64,000 nucleotides of DNA from Delphinapterus leucas (taxonomy: Eukaryota; Chordata; Mammalia; Artiodactyla; Monodontidae): assembly GCF_002288925.2 (NCBI RefSeq), contig NW_022098024.1, forward strand, positions 1,060,063 through 1,124,062. Direction: 5' to 3'. Positions within the stretch are counted from its first letter, which is position 1. Each line of letters opens with the position of its first letter. The notes beneath the pieces are model-generated. The model had not been told where the DNA came from and made no database searches. It saw only the letters and a list, made by a program, of their open reading frames with translations. The position numbers were made by a program, and so were the translations under genes. Of the stretch, positions 23,101-34,520 are shown piece after piece.

Positions 23101-23945
23101 CTCATAAATCGGGGTTGGATGACACAGCTTGATTAGCATCCTAGAGGAAAGAAACCAAAGTTTATTTCATCTACCCACCTTGCCTCAGGTAGAAACAAAT
23201 CTTTGCTTGGTCTCTAGCAAAAGATGGGTCTGGATTATACAGATAACTGAGTGGTGATAACATCATTTTGTTTGGAGAGCTTTACCAGGGGATGGGTATT
23301 GGCTTATGTTTCTAAATATGGTAGGTATAGACTGGTGCTGTGATAAACTGGTGTTGCCTGTTATCATTTTGTACTCTTTAAGCAATTTTGTACTCCTTAA
23401 GTAAAGCACCCTGATATGACGCACCGAGAAAAATATGACCTCACTTTTGTAGGATTCCTGCCAAAAATGTATGATCTGAATCTAATCATAAGGAAATGTC
23501 AGACAAACCCAAATTGAGGGAGAGTCAGCAAAATCACTGGCTTGTAATCTTCAAAACGGCCAAGGTTATGAAAAAGAAAAACTTTGAAAGACAAACACGT
23601 AAAAGTCAAAACAACATGAAAAACAAACTACCAGACTGAAGGAGACTAAAGATACAGGACAATGAAACCAAGTGCCTGATCCTGGATGCCAACCAGGAAA
23701 AACGGTATTCAATTGGGGAAGTCTGAATAAGGTCCTAGATTAGATAACACTTTGTATCAGCATTACTATCCTGATTAGAAAAATTATACTATGGTTATGT
23801 AAGAGGATATTCTTTTTATAGAGATAGAGAGACATCATATTTTCAACTTATACTTTTTTTTTTCTTGAGAAGGAGAGAATCATAAAACAAGTGTGGTAAA
23901 ATGTTAACATTTGGAGAATCTAGATGAACTGAATACAGGTAGCAT
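20130..23945. other. Unassigned sequence, 3.8 kb
   Basis: Longest stretch without a recognised repeat. No coding region is convincing. It holds the promoter-like segment at 20582-20721. Purine-rich text at 21600-23650 resembles decayed transposon or retroviral internal DNA in composition, but I could not match it to a family. Confidence 0.4.
20582..20721 (+). promoter_or_regulatory. Speculative core-promoter-like segment with splice-donor consensus
   Basis: A TATA-like CTTTAAAAG (20582-20590) is followed by a half-CRE TGACG (20596-20600). A YY1-type motif AAGATGGCG lies at 20611-20619, where a start site would be expected. About 95 bases further on is a strong 5' splice-site consensus ACAG|GTAAGAG (junction 20714/20715). 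The only ATG frame stops after four codons, so any transcript would probably be non-coding. Motifs of this kind also occur by chance. Confidence 0.2.
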
Positions 23946-23946
23946 T

Positions 23947-24205
23947 ACCAGATTTTGCAAATAAAAATATAGAACACCTAGTTAAATTTGAATTTCAGAT
24001 AAGTAATGGATATTTTTGTTAGAGATTTGCCCTAAATAGTACATGGAATATATTTATATTTAAAAATTGTTTATTTAAAATTCAAAGGTATCTGGATGTC
24101 TTGTATTTTATTTTCAATATTTGGAGCATATTTATATTAAAACAATTATTTTCATGAAATTCAAAATTAAGTGGATGGCCAGTGTTTTTCTGGCAGCCTC
24201 ACTAT
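23947..24205. mobile_element. Inverted-repeat (MITE-like) DNA transposon fossil
   Basis: The left part ('taccagattttgcaaataaa' from 23946, then 'gttaaatttgaatttcagat') is mirrored as a diverged reverse complement on the right ('catgaaattcaaaattaagt', ending in 'tttctggcagcctcac' near 24200). This is the layout of a palindromic non-autonomous DNA transposon. The right half appears twice: 24045-24117 and 24121-24199. I recognise the type of repeat but cannot name the family with certainty. Confidence 0.6.
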
Positions 24206-26189
24206 AGCATTACTTTGTGACATTTTTGAAACCTTCTTATAAGTCTACAGTTCTTTCAGAATTAAAAGTTTAAAAAATGTAAGGTATGCAAGAGTCTGGG
24301 AATCAGATTCACTCCAGTTTAACAATTTTAAGGGGCTTGCATCTACGGCAACTAAAAAAAAAAAAAAGGAACATTCTTCTACCTAGAAATTTGAGTCAGC
24401 ATCCTACCTAAGACTGGGCAAAATGGAAACTGGGAAGGGCTATAAGACGTGAGATTTAATTTACTTGGATCTTACCATATAGTTGTGTTTTTGTTTTAGA
24501 TGGACCAGACTAAGTCAGTTGTAATAGTTGAAATGAGTCTGTTTTAATAACTGGAAGTGCTTACAATACTGTGATATTGGCATGAGATGTTACAAGAAGT
24601 ACACTGTGCAACAGGAAAAGGGATCCAACAGCAGTTAGTGGGAGTTTCACATTTTTTCCTTTACAAAATCCAACAAGTTATGAGATCATACAAAAAAGTA
24701 GTTTCAGGGGTCAAAATCAGTGTTTCTCACTAGTGTAGAAGGGTGGAAGTTTTAATGCCTTTATCTTTAGAAGACCATTGAAGAAAGTGATTGGAAATTA
24801 TTGAGTGTGTGCTGTATGCTGGATACGGTAGTATGCAATTTGAGATGTAATATACATGGTTTCAACTCTTGAGGTAGAAGATAACAGGCTTGCATACAAT
24901 GCGAGAGGAATAAGGTTTCTACCTATTCCTCTACTGTAGTTCTCTGCTATATTGACACATAGTTCAGCCATATTAGCTGTCAGGCAGATGAATATTAAAA
25001 TACTGATGTTCATGACAATTATTTTTATATACATTTTAAAGTAGATTCAATAGTATCTCTGTAAAAAACATCACTTTCACTTTTACCTCTATGACAATAT
25101 GCTGTCTTGAGTTAGAGAAAAAGGGCTGGGAGAGTTTCGGCTAGCTTGCCAAGAATTCCCAGGGACCCTCACGGGAATGTGTCATTCCTGTAAACACCAT
25201 CCATCATGCATTTCTCCATGGAAGACAGCTGAGAACTGCTGAGCACGTAAACACCCCCTCGCTCTACCACATACCACCACTCCCTCTTCACTCGCTCACT
25301 CTTTCTGCAACACACAGCAGTTAGAAACATTAGAGCAACACAGAGAGTGAATGAATGCAGGGTCCCTACAGAAGGTATTTTCCCTACTGGCTTCTCAAAC
25401 AAGATTGGGAGTAATTTGTAAGTCAGCTATGCAAAAATACTGCATAGTAAATCACCTTAAAACCTCAGTGGCTCACGCCGAGCATTTAATTTTCTCTCTC
25501 AGAAAGACCCTGTGTTGGTTGAGACGGCTTGGCTTCAGGCTGCAGGTGAGTTTGTGCTGAATGAATAATCTATCACAGAAAGTACAGTGCTTTGGTAAGT
25601 AAAAGGAAGTCTGCTCTCTGGTACATAACTTGAGGGAAAATCTTAGATTAACTTGACAAAGAAGAATTAAATGAATTGGGAACTGAATGAGTAAACTGAG
25701 GTTGTTATGTCGCTCATTTGTAAAGTTGAGTAAATTATTATCATTTAAAATGATTAGTAGCTTCTACTCTACCAATAGAATAAGACAGTAGCAGTTTATG
25801 AAATATTAAGCATTTAGTATCTCATTCAATTACTGATTCCCCATTAAATATTATACATGTATTTTGACCAATGCATATTGACTACAGGCCATGCAGTGTA
25901 GGGAAAGAATGGGTATCTATGCTGGGTGTGAATGTTACGATTATTATATAAATATTAGATAATATCACTACATTCTTCATGATGGTCATTGGGATGAAAA
26001 AATCTGAACACTGGAGTAAAGTTAACCAGGACTTAAATCTGGGTTGAAAACTTTCTACAAACGCAACCTGGAGAAAGATACTTAACCACATTGACTCTTA
26101 CCTCATCTATAGGTACTGTTAAGAATCTGGGAGAGGGAAGGAAAAATAATAACAGTCTTTTCTTCCCCATGCATAGTTTAGAATGGAAA
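24206..26189. other. Mostly unassigned sequence with weak repeat traces
   Basis: Possible antisense L2 or MIR end at about 24795-24900 ('attattgagtgtgtgctgta'). An old interspersed-repeat trace lies at about 25430-25550 ('aaaacctcagtggctcacgc', then 'ggcttcaggctgcaggtgag'). A possible MIR lies at about 26025-26125. An A-run is at 24354-24367. None is strong enough for a separate call. No gene seen. Confidence 0.4.
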
Positions 26190-26690
26190 GATTGAATATA
26201 CCTGGAGGACATGACGCTAAGTGAAATAAGCCAGTCTCAGAAAGACAAACGCTATATAATTGTGCTTACACGAGGCATATAAAATAGTCAAACTCATAGA
26301 AGTCCAGGATAGAATGGTGGCTGCCAAGGATGGGGGAGAGGGGGAAGTAGGGAGATGTTGGTCAGTGGATGTAGAGTTTCAGTCACGGAGGATGAGTAAG
26401 TTCTAGAGCTCCACGGTACAACACCGTGCCTGTAGCCAGCAACACAGTATATACACTTAAAATTTTGCTAGAAGGATATATCTCATGTTAAGCGTTGTTA
26501 CTGCAGCAAAGAAAAAAAAAAAAGGGGGGGCCACAGGAAAACTTTGGCGGTGATAGGTATGTTTATTAGCTTGACTGTGCTGACAGTATCATGGGCATAT
26601 GTCCAAATTCATTAACTTGTATACATTAAGCATATGCAGTTATTTTGTATATAAATTATACTCCAATAAAGCTGTTTAATAAAATGAAAG
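26190..26690 (+). mobile_element. L1M 3' end
   Basis: Old LINE-1 3' end. It starts in the last ORF2 codons ('acatgacgctaagtgaaata', 26209-26228) and continues through the G-rich 3' UTR ('ggatgggggagagggggaag'). After an A-rich interruption (26509-26523) it ends with 'ttatactccaataaagctgt' (26656-26675). Truncated at its 5' side. Confidence 0.9.
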
Positions 26691-28091
26691 AATATACAAT
26701 GTGGAAGGTGAAGATGAAAATTTTGCTTCGTTACTGATAAAGCCGTGTGGAGGATGTCACTTTAATAAGAAGCTATAACCTGTTGACATTTCACCTCCAA
26801 TGAGTCAGATTTACCTCCCCGTCACATTAAACCATTTTCCTCCTACCCTAATAACCAACCCCTGTTCCTCTGGTGATTCTCCTGGCACCACTAGTAGATA
26901 GCAGTTTGCCCCCTGACTGCCACAGGAAAGCTCAGAAATATTCCTGAACGGCACATTATTTAACTCCAAGGCCCTGCTGTACCCTAGGCTGAAAACTGAC
27001 ACTTGGGATTCCATTTCTCATTTAAGAATATGCACAGGCAGGTCGCCTAATATATTGTACCAGAAGTTAAATAATGACTTTAAGTGATACTATAAATTCC
27101 AGTAATGCAATGCCAACAAAACAAAAATCCCCTAAATTTAACATAACTTCCTTCCCCTTATCAAATTTCTAGTGGAGCTTAAAATTTTTCTCTTCATATG
27201 TGACCTAAAACTCTCCTTTTCCTCCAGGTATCGATTAGATTTGTGGTTCTAGTCCAGGATTTGGAGTGGAGCAGGGCTAGATACATCCCATTTTCTCTTT
27301 CTACCATCCATGACTTCACCCTCTTTTCTGTATTTACTTCTCTGACGTCAAAATAAGGAAGAGAGAGGAAAGTATGGCCTTACCTTATGGCAGGTTAGCT
27401 GTCTCCTCCTTTCTCAGTAGTAATCGCTAATCACTTGTGTAGCTGTTGTTTGTTCTTTGAGGTCGTTGAAGCCACACTAATGCCAAATGCCTACCTTACT
27501 TTCCTTTTGTGCAAAAAGGACCCAACTTCGGGTTCCTTCTTGGGGACGTATTTGTTGGTTCTTTTGAGTAGATCTTGTGGTGGTCCCCTCCTAAATATTT
27601 AGTGTCTTGGCTTGAAATATCTGACTGGCACTCAGCATCTTCATCCCTAATTCTCAGCCTTGATTCCAGTTGGTATTTCCTCAAATATTTTGCTGTTATA
27701 ATCTCCTAATCCAGAAGATGCCCCTGAGGGAAGGCAATGCAGAGTAAGCCCCTAGCTACCTGCATCTAGTGGTAACTTGTCTTCCTAAGTGGTGGAAATG
27801 CAGGTTGCTTCTTCAGCACTCTCTTTCTTGACTCCATCATGCCCCTCTCATGTGCCTCTGTCTGCTCCAGTTGTATGTGGAAGGTCCATAAACTCTGGTT
27901 TAACGGACATTGTGTCAGTGAATGAAATCCCAGGCTTTCCTTCCTTTAAGATGCCTCACACTTAACTTGTCTCTTAACGTCCTCCTCTCCTCAACTTCAG
28001 AGAGGGGAAATAAGTTGCATGTCCTAGGGTTATGCTTTCCTTCACAGGTCTATTTTCTTCATTCCTTGTTTGCACTTTTTAACTGTCCTTA
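26691..28091. other. Unassigned sequence, 1.4 kb
   Basis: No repeat or gene recognised. The small frames at 26811-27014 (minus) and 27496-27684 (minus) show no identifiable domain. Confidence 0.45.
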
Positions 28092-28104
28092 GAATATGCA
28101 GACA

Positions 28105-28523
28105 CATGGATGGACCTAGAGATCGTCATACTGAGTGAAGTAAGTCAGAGAAAGACAAATATCATATGATATCGCTTATAGGTGGAATCTAAAAAGTTGG
28201 TACAAATGAACCTATTTACAAAATAGAAATAGAGTCACCGATGTAGAAAACAAACTTACAGTTACCAAGTGGGAAGGGGGAGATAAATTGGGAGATTGCG
28301 ATTGACATATAAACACTACTATATATAAAATAGGTAACTAATAAGGACCTACTGTATAGCACAGGGAACTCTACTCAATACTCTGTAATGACCTATGTGG
28401 AAATAGAATCTAAAAAAGAGTGGATATATGTATATGTATAACTGAGTCACTTTGCTGTACAGCAGAAACTAACACAACATCGTAAATCAACGATACTCCA
28501 ATAAAAATTAATTTAAAAAAAAA
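28105..28523 (+). mobile_element. 5'-truncated LINE-1 3' end, cetartiodactyl type
   Basis: About 420 bp of LINE-1 3' end: 'agatcgtcatactgagtgaa' (28120-28139) through a 3' UTR with a polypurine tract to 'atactccaataaaaattaat' and a short A tail. It is flanked by the target duplication gaatatgcagaca (28092-28104) / ggatacgcagaca (28524-28536), 11 of 13 matching. Non-coding and relatively young. Confidence 0.94.
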
Positions 28524-28619
28524 GGATACGCAGACAAACCTATTTGATGTCTTTTGCACTTGGGGCAAACCTGGAATCTCGAGCCAAGAGCCAGATCTCC
28601 AAATACTGCTTGGATTAGT

Positions 28620-29035
28620 TAATGATTAGACTCTCAAGGGAGCACCATCTCAACCATGGGAGACAATATGATTGTTCAGCAAATACCCTTCCTTCCCACC
28701 TCCATGGAAGAGGCATTCTCATCCTCACCACACCAACCTGGTTGTGTGATTTCATTTGGCCAGTGGAATGTGAATAGATGTGACTCAGCAAAGGCTTTAA
28801 ATGCACTTGTATGGTTTGGCCTTTACTCTTGCCATGGCCCTGAGGAGACTGTGCCTCAGGTAGCTGCTGCTATTTCAGGCTTGGTTTCAGAATAGAAGAC
28901 ATAGAGAGCAGACTTGAACCCAAGTCCAGGCGAGCCGCTGCTGACTCATTGACTGGGGAGTGAGAAATGACTTGTTTTAAGCCACTGAGATTTGGGGGTT
29001 ATTTGCTGGTACAGCACAATCTGATTAATATGTCA
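28620..29035 (+). mobile_element. MLT1-type solo LTR (ERVL-MaLR)
   Basis: Ancient non-autonomous retrovirus-like LTR. Recognised from 'ggccagtggaatgtgaatag' (28758-28777) and the tail 'ttttaagccactgagatttg' (28975-28994) through 'acagcacaatctgattaata', ending at TGTCA (29031-29035). No internal retroviral sequence is adjacent. The left boundary is approximate. Confidence 0.8.
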
Positions 29036-29409
29036 AGTCAAATCTCCACCATCCTTTACGGTCTCTATCAGTGCCTCACACTAAATCTGTTCTACATTCA
29101 GGCCCAGCTTTTTGGATGTGTGATCTATGCAGTCACAAATGGCTTGACTCTTGGTTTAATGCTCTACGGTCACCATTTTTGAAATTATTAATAAATTTTG
29201 GACGTCGGGCCCCATATTTTCATTTTTCACTGGACCCCATCAGATTGTGTAGTTGGCCCTGTATCCGATTTAGGTATTTTAATGGGAATTTGTCAGAGGG
29301 CAAACAGCAGCCTTATCTAGCAGCATGATAAACTCTGGCTTCTGCTTTATGATATGATACACACACAGGCATGTTCACATACATACACATACCGCATTGG
29401 CCCTGCTGA
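29036..29409. repeat. Probable old interspersed repeat, family not named
   Basis: The text around 29140-29265 ('tgactcttggtttaatgctc', 'cgggccccatattttcattt', 'tgtgtagttggccctgtatc') is familiar as a dispersed mammalian repeat. I cannot assign a family or boundaries. Open frames here are not credible genes. Confidence 0.4.
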
Positions 29410-29540
29410 CATAGTGATTCTTAACTATGTGGCTTAGCTGTAGAATCTTGAAAAAGTTGCTTAAGTTCTCTTAGTTAAAGTTGATTTACTTGCAAATTGG
29501 TTTGTATAGTAGTACCTATATTGTGGGGTCTTCAACGAAA
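29410..29540 (+). mobile_element. MIR SINE fragment
   Basis: MIR-like head and core: 'gtgattcttaactatgtggc' (29414-29433), 'ttgaaaaagttgcttaagtt', 'tagtagtacctatattgtgg'. Strongly diverged. Confidence 0.55.
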
Positions 29541-30537
29541 CAAAGCTCTTAAAGATCATAGATGGACGAGGCTGAGTCAACAGATAGAAGGCAGAGTTTG
29601 GCAAGATAGGGATAAAACAACAATTGGAAAACAGAGTGTATTAGCTTCTTCTGTTCAAATGATGTAAAATGTCTCCATAGCTTTTACATGTAAAATAATT
29701 GTCTAGTAGTCTTTGAGGGATTAATCCATAATATCAGGACATTAAGTATTACTATTATTGTGGTTTCTATATTTCTACATGCCTATTTTTACCAGGAATG
29801 AGGTTTGAATTACCATACTCCATGGATAAAAGAATATTTGTATTTAGAGTAGCCCAGAAAAAATGCCCAACATTCTGACCACAAGCAGTGTCTCTGACCA
29901 CTATGATCAAATAGAACAACTTTTTGTAAAGTAGGAAAATCAAAGGCATGATATTTTAACTTTCGCATTTGCTCACTGTTGCATCACAGTCAACAAAATA
30001 GACTAAAATAGACTCAATATGTTTTCAAAATAATTATTCCTGCAATGTAGGTTCCCATGATAATCTATATAAGAGCATAGGATTGAAATTGACTCTGATT
30101 CGATTCCTTGTTTAAGGAGTGTGTGTATTTAAAAAAAATTTTTTTTTCACAAGCAGTAAATTCAGGCTGGAGCCTCCATGTTTTACCAGTGATTGGGAAA
30201 AGTGTGAGCACCTAAATGCCTTTGCCTATCCCAGTATTCGAGATATCTAGTTTATTTTAGAGCCACTCAGATCATTGTGAATGAGAGAGCCATTTCATGT
30301 CATTTCTACTGCAGGTGCCATTAAAGATTGCTAGGAAGATGTGAGCCTGTGAAAAACTTCAGCACTCCATCCATCTTACAATTACTTCTTCCAGGATATG
30401 TGTACCTATTGAGGAGAGTGATTGGAGTTCAGGACTGAAAGAGGGAGCACTGGGCTGAGAAAGACCAAGAAAAGAGTTCATGGAGACACAGTTCATCTAC
30501 ATACACCACATCTAGAGGAATTTTGGTTCCATCTTAT
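29541..30537. other. Unassigned sequence, 1 kb
   Basis: AT-rich. No recognised element or gene. Confidence 0.45.
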
Positions 30538-30660
30538 GGGTTCATTCAGTCTACAGATATTTACTTAATGGCAGGCACTGTGCTGAGCACCAAGGCTATT
30601 CAGAGAGCAAATCAGGGTCCCTGTTTTACAAAGCTTAACCTAGTAGTTAATTCAGAAGGA
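30538..30660 (-). mobile_element. L2 LINE 3' end fragment
   Basis: Antisense L2 terminus: 'gttcattcagtctacagata' (30539-30558), 'aatggcaggcactgtgctga' (30568-30587), then 'gggtccctgttttacaaagc'. Confidence 0.75.
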
Positions 30661-30769
30661 AAGAGAAGGGCAGTGCTTAGCTTGGAATGTAAGGAGACAT
30701 CTTTATCAGCTCCCAGCTAATGAAAAAATATCTCCTGAACTCCTACTGTAGTGATAAACTGTTTGTGAT

Positions 30770-30925
30770 ACTATGGTTTACATTTTACAATGTCTGTTAA
30801 TGTATGTTTGACCGTGATCTTTTATGAACCTCTTTCAACCACCTTGAGAGATGAGGAAATTGAGGCTAGCTGTGCAATAAATAAAAAACTTATCTGGTAG
30901 GAAGATTTGAATTTATCCTCTCGGG
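30770..30925 (-). mobile_element. MIR SINE fragment
   Basis: Antisense MIR: 'ccttgagagatgaggaaatt' (30842-30861), 'gaggctagctgtgc' and 'ttatctggtaggaagatttg'. Confidence 0.65.
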
Positions 30926-31096
30926 CACAAGAATCAAGGTGAAGGGTGGAAGCTACCCACAAACAGAGGGAAGTGTCTTAGAGTGCCATGAGTTGTTCCA
31001 TCTCAGGAGGGTATACGTTCGAACATCAGGGGAGCAGACACTTTCAGATTCCTTTGCTCCGGGGTTCTAGTCATACATGTGTCCTTTCCAAGAGCC

Positions 31097-31255
31097 CAGC
31101 AGTTTTCAGACTTCTGTGTGCTTCACAGAAATGCCTGGATCCAACCTAAACTACATGAAGCAGAATCTACAGCAGTGGTGGCTGGGACTCTGTATTTTCA
31201 TCAAATACGGAGGTCTTCCCCACGTGAACCAAAGTTTGGAACAAATTTACTACAC
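31097..31255 (+). mobile_element. MER5A (hAT-Charlie) DNA transposon fossil
   Basis: Non-autonomous DNA transposon. The left end is 'cagcagttttcagacttctg' (31097-31116). The internal 'gactctgtattttcatcaaa' follows (31187-31206). The right part is 'cccacgtgaaccaaagtttgg'. Length and order fit MER5A (about 190 bp). The open frame at 31077-31348 merely crosses it. Confidence 0.7.
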
Positions 31256-31611
31256 CAATATTTTCACCTGTGCTTTAAGAAGCACTTTAAAGTAGTGGAT
31301 TTCAAACTTTCTTTAAACTTTTCTTCTTACTGTGGTAAGAAAGCTTAACCTGAGCGTCTACCCTCTTCACAAGTTTTTAAGTGTACAAGAGAGTATTGAT
31401 AGCTATAGGCACAATGTTGTACAGAAGATCTCCTGAATTTATTCTTTGATTGAGAAACACAGGAGATCCACATATAAGTAAATAATAATAGAAGTCATTT
31501 TCCATAGCAATACTTGTCTTTACTACATATGATGAACCTAATCTTTTCTTTTTGCATTTTGTAAATGCAAATTGTGTCTCAGTAAATTAATGTCACTCAT
31601 CACTAATGGAC
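31256..31611. other. Unassigned sequence
   Basis: A second MER5-like start may lie near 31297 ('agtggatttcaaactttctt'), too short to call. Nothing else seen. Confidence 0.4.
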
Positions 31612-31625
31612 CATGACCCACATTT

Positions 31626-31834
31626 TTTTTGTGTGTGTGTGTGTGGTACGCGGGCCTCTCACTGTTGTGGCCTCTCCCGTTGCAGAGCACAGGCTCCGGA
31701 CGCGCAGGCTCAGTGGCCATGGCTCATGGGCCCAGCCACTCTGCGGCATGTGGGATCCTCCTGGACCGGGGCACGAACCAGTGTCCCCTGCATCGGCAGG
31801 TGGACTGTTAACCACTGCGCCACCAGGGGAGCCC
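31626..31834 (-). mobile_element. CHR SINE with (GT)n tail
   Basis: Antisense copy. On this strand the tail is T-run plus (GT)7 at 31631-31644. The target duplication ca(t/c)gacccac(a/g)tttt lies at 31612-31625 and 31835-31848 (12 of 14). Confidence 0.95.
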
Positions 31835-31848
31835 CACGACCCACGTTT

Positions 31849-32239
31849 TAAAACGTACACCTTTAGAGATACGGCCTCAGGCCTTGAGGATGGGAATCCA
31901 CAGACTCCGTTTAAACCAGAGCAGCTCGCTAGCTTGCTCTCTTTCTCTGTGATTTTTTTAAAATTTTACATTCTGTTCTACCTAAGATTTTTAGATAAAG
32001 AAAGTACTCCTTAGATTTAAAAATAAAATTTTTTAACTCCTTTAGTCATAGCAAGCTGCCTTATAGGCTTGGCCCCAAAGGAGGTAAGAATGATGAGTAA
32101 AACTCTATCTCTGCCCTCAAGTTGCCTTTCATATAATTGATGAGCTGTGGCTAATCCATGTGAAGCAAATAGTAGATAATTAAGTGCTAGGGCGATATGG
32201 TAGAATACCAAAAAGATCTCAGGCTTGAGAGGTAAGTCA
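31849..32239. other. Unassigned sequence
   Basis: No repeat or gene recognised. Confidence 0.45.
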
Positions 32240-32860
32240 TTTGATTAAAAATAGTTATTGAACTTTCATTGTATGCCAGGCTTTGCTCTAGGCATTGGGA
32301 ATATAATGATGAATAAGATATGGTGTCCACCTTCAATGACACTCTAGAGGGAAAAAGAAAGAATCAAAGAGGCTTCTGCACCTGGATGTGATCATTGCTA
32401 TAAAAAAAAAATACATGGGAGCACAAAAAAAGAACCCTTGGCCTGTCACATGGGTGAGGAAGAAGGAACTTCTGACCTTGGAGGTATAAACTTGAGCTTA
32501 TGGGGAAAAGGTACTCAGGCAGGAGTGAAGTCCCAGGTGAAAGGGTTCAGGAGCATGTGGTCTAGCCCTGGGGGAACTGCAGGTAGTTTAGAAAGCCCAA
32601 AGGGTGCAGGGAATGGGAGAGTGCTGGTGAGGGAAACGTTAGTAGGGTATGTAACGCACAGGGCCTTCAATGTCATGTGAAATAATCTTGACTATATACT
32701 GAGTGCTTTGGGGGAGTCATTCAAGTGTTGCCACCAGCCGGAGAGTCAAAATTAGACATGTACTTGAGGAAGCATACTTGGACTCATGGGTGGAAACTGG
32801 AGAAAGGGTTCAATGGGTTGCAGGGAGTTAAGATGGGACTGTGCTGTAGGATTTGGGCAA
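32240..32860 (-). mobile_element. L2 LINE 3' portion
   Basis: Antisense L2 from its terminus ('ctttcattgtatgccaggct', 32263-32282; 'tctaggcattgggaatataa') inward through 'gcacagggccttcaatgtca' (32656-32675) and 'ggactgtgctgtaggatttg'. The 80-codon frame at 32438-32680 lies within it and is a chance frame. Confidence 0.75.
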
Positions 32861-33745
32861 AAGGAAACAAGACAGGAGCTGGGCCACGGGCGGTGTGAAC
32901 AGAGCTGAAGAGTGACAAAATGGAACTAGAACTACTATGGGACCCTTGGTGTAAATTCAAATTCTAATTTTTGCTGCTAAGAAGTAATATTTTGGGTGTC
33001 ATTTAACTTCAGGTTTTCTCATGTTTAAAATGAGAATATTAGAAAATATGTTCTGTGTTATCTGCTTAAAACTTCTAAAGCTATAAAATTTTCTAATAAA
33101 TATTTTACCCTGATTAAGGAGAAAGTGGGTAGTAGTGACCAAGATGAGGCTGGTCAGTTATTTGGTCCTGAAAAATGTTGGCTCATATTTTAGATTTTTA
33201 TTAAAATGGGTGTGAGACCTGAGAAAATATCAGACTTAAATATATGTTAAATCTAATTTGTTAAATAAACTTTAATGTGTCACTTTACATATAATTACAG
33301 GTAGGAAAAAGAACACATTTCTCCCCATTCCCAGCTCCTTTCCCAGAGCCAAGTTCAGTCTTTTCCTGATTTCCTCATTGGAAGCTGATTGCACCGTGAG
33401 CCTTGTACTACTAAAATCTGATTTTCTGTACCCTGGTATTTTCCTCTAAAAACATGTGTTGTGGCTGTTGGATAATTTGTAGCTTGCTGTAGATATTAAC
33501 ATTGCTTGTGTCTGGTAGCTGACTAATGTGCTTATTTTAGGTAGCTCATTCCTTTGATGGTAAAGATTATGTGCTGAGAGATATTGAGTGCCAATTTTGT
33601 GGAGAGATATTGCTTATGCTAATTCATATGCCTGGGCATTTAATTTGGTGCATTTACAGTTCATCAGAATTACTTGGTTTTTCTATTGTGGTGCAAGGGG
33701 AAATAGATTTCTATAGAGTTTTGACTTATTAAGGGTTATAGGAGC
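32861..33745. other. Unassigned sequence
   Basis: AT-rich. No gene or repeat recognised. Confidence 0.45.
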
Positions 33746-33749
33746 TAGG

Positions 33750-34110
33750 AGCTAATAATTAATAATAATAATAGTCACTATCATTCATTAAGTGCTTACT
33801 GTATGCCAGGCATTATTCCAAGTTTTTCTGACATTTTTTTTTTTTTTTTTTTTTTTTGCGGTACGTGGGCCTCTCACTGTTGTGAGAGCACAGGCTCCGG
33901 ACGTGCAGGCTCAGTGGCCATGGCTCACAGGCCTAGTTGCTCCGCGGCATGTGGGATCTTCCCGGACCGGGGCACGATCCCGCGTCCCCTGCATCGGCAG
34001 GCGGACTCTCAACCACTGGGCCACCAGGGAAGCCCTGCAATCCCCATTTTAGAGGTGAGGAAACTCAAGCCCATGAGCTTACCTTCCAGTCTAGGTTGTT
34101 CTATTTCAGG
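33750..34110 (-). mobile_element. MIR SINE split by a CHR SINE
   Basis: Antisense MIR: 'attaagtgcttactgtatgc' (33787-33806) then 'caggcattattcca' on the left. It resumes at 34036 with 'ccccattttagaggtgagga' (34042-34061). Part of its middle is missing around the insertion. Confidence 0.82.
33834..34035 (-). mobile_element. CHR SINE with internal deletion
   Basis: Antisense copy inserted in a MIR, with a T-run of about 24 as tail (33834-33857). It lacks about 15 bases of the body ('ggcctctcccgttgcg' region, near 33882). The target duplication is unclear: tgacat on the left, tgcaat on the right. Confidence 0.95.
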
Positions 34111-34114
34111 ATCT

Positions 34115-34520
34115 CAAAGGACTGCCTCTCCTTTATGTTCCAACTCCTCCTCTTATTCTTCCTCTTCTCCTCGTTCTCTCCCACTGCCGCATTTTCCCTC
34201 TCATCTCTCCCTCTCTCCTTAAAGCTTTTCTTCTTTCTCTCCCTCATTCTTAATTAAGATGAACAGTAACAACATACAATGGCATAAAATATTTTTGGTG
34301 AAATAATTAAAAGGCACAATTAAAAATGAAAGGAATTCAATAGCCCATTTAGTGCCTTTGGCTTTCAGTATATATAGTACAGATGAGACCCCAGGAGGGT
34401 TTTCTTTTGTTTTTTCCCTTCTCTCATCCTTTTTCTCTCTCATTTTCTCCCCTTCCTCCTCTGCTACCACTGCTACGATTACTACTTTTCTTTCTTCTCC
34501 TTCTTTTCTTCCCTTATCAT
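34115..34520. repeat. Two polypyrimidine tracts
   Basis: CT-rich low-complexity sequence at about 34136-34245 and 34398-34510. The purine strand gives spurious Glu/Lys-rich frames such as 34219-34596 (minus). No gene. Confidence 0.75.

Noticed and set aside
32438..32680. 80-codon Gly-rich frame
   Set aside because: Falls within an antisense L2 fragment.
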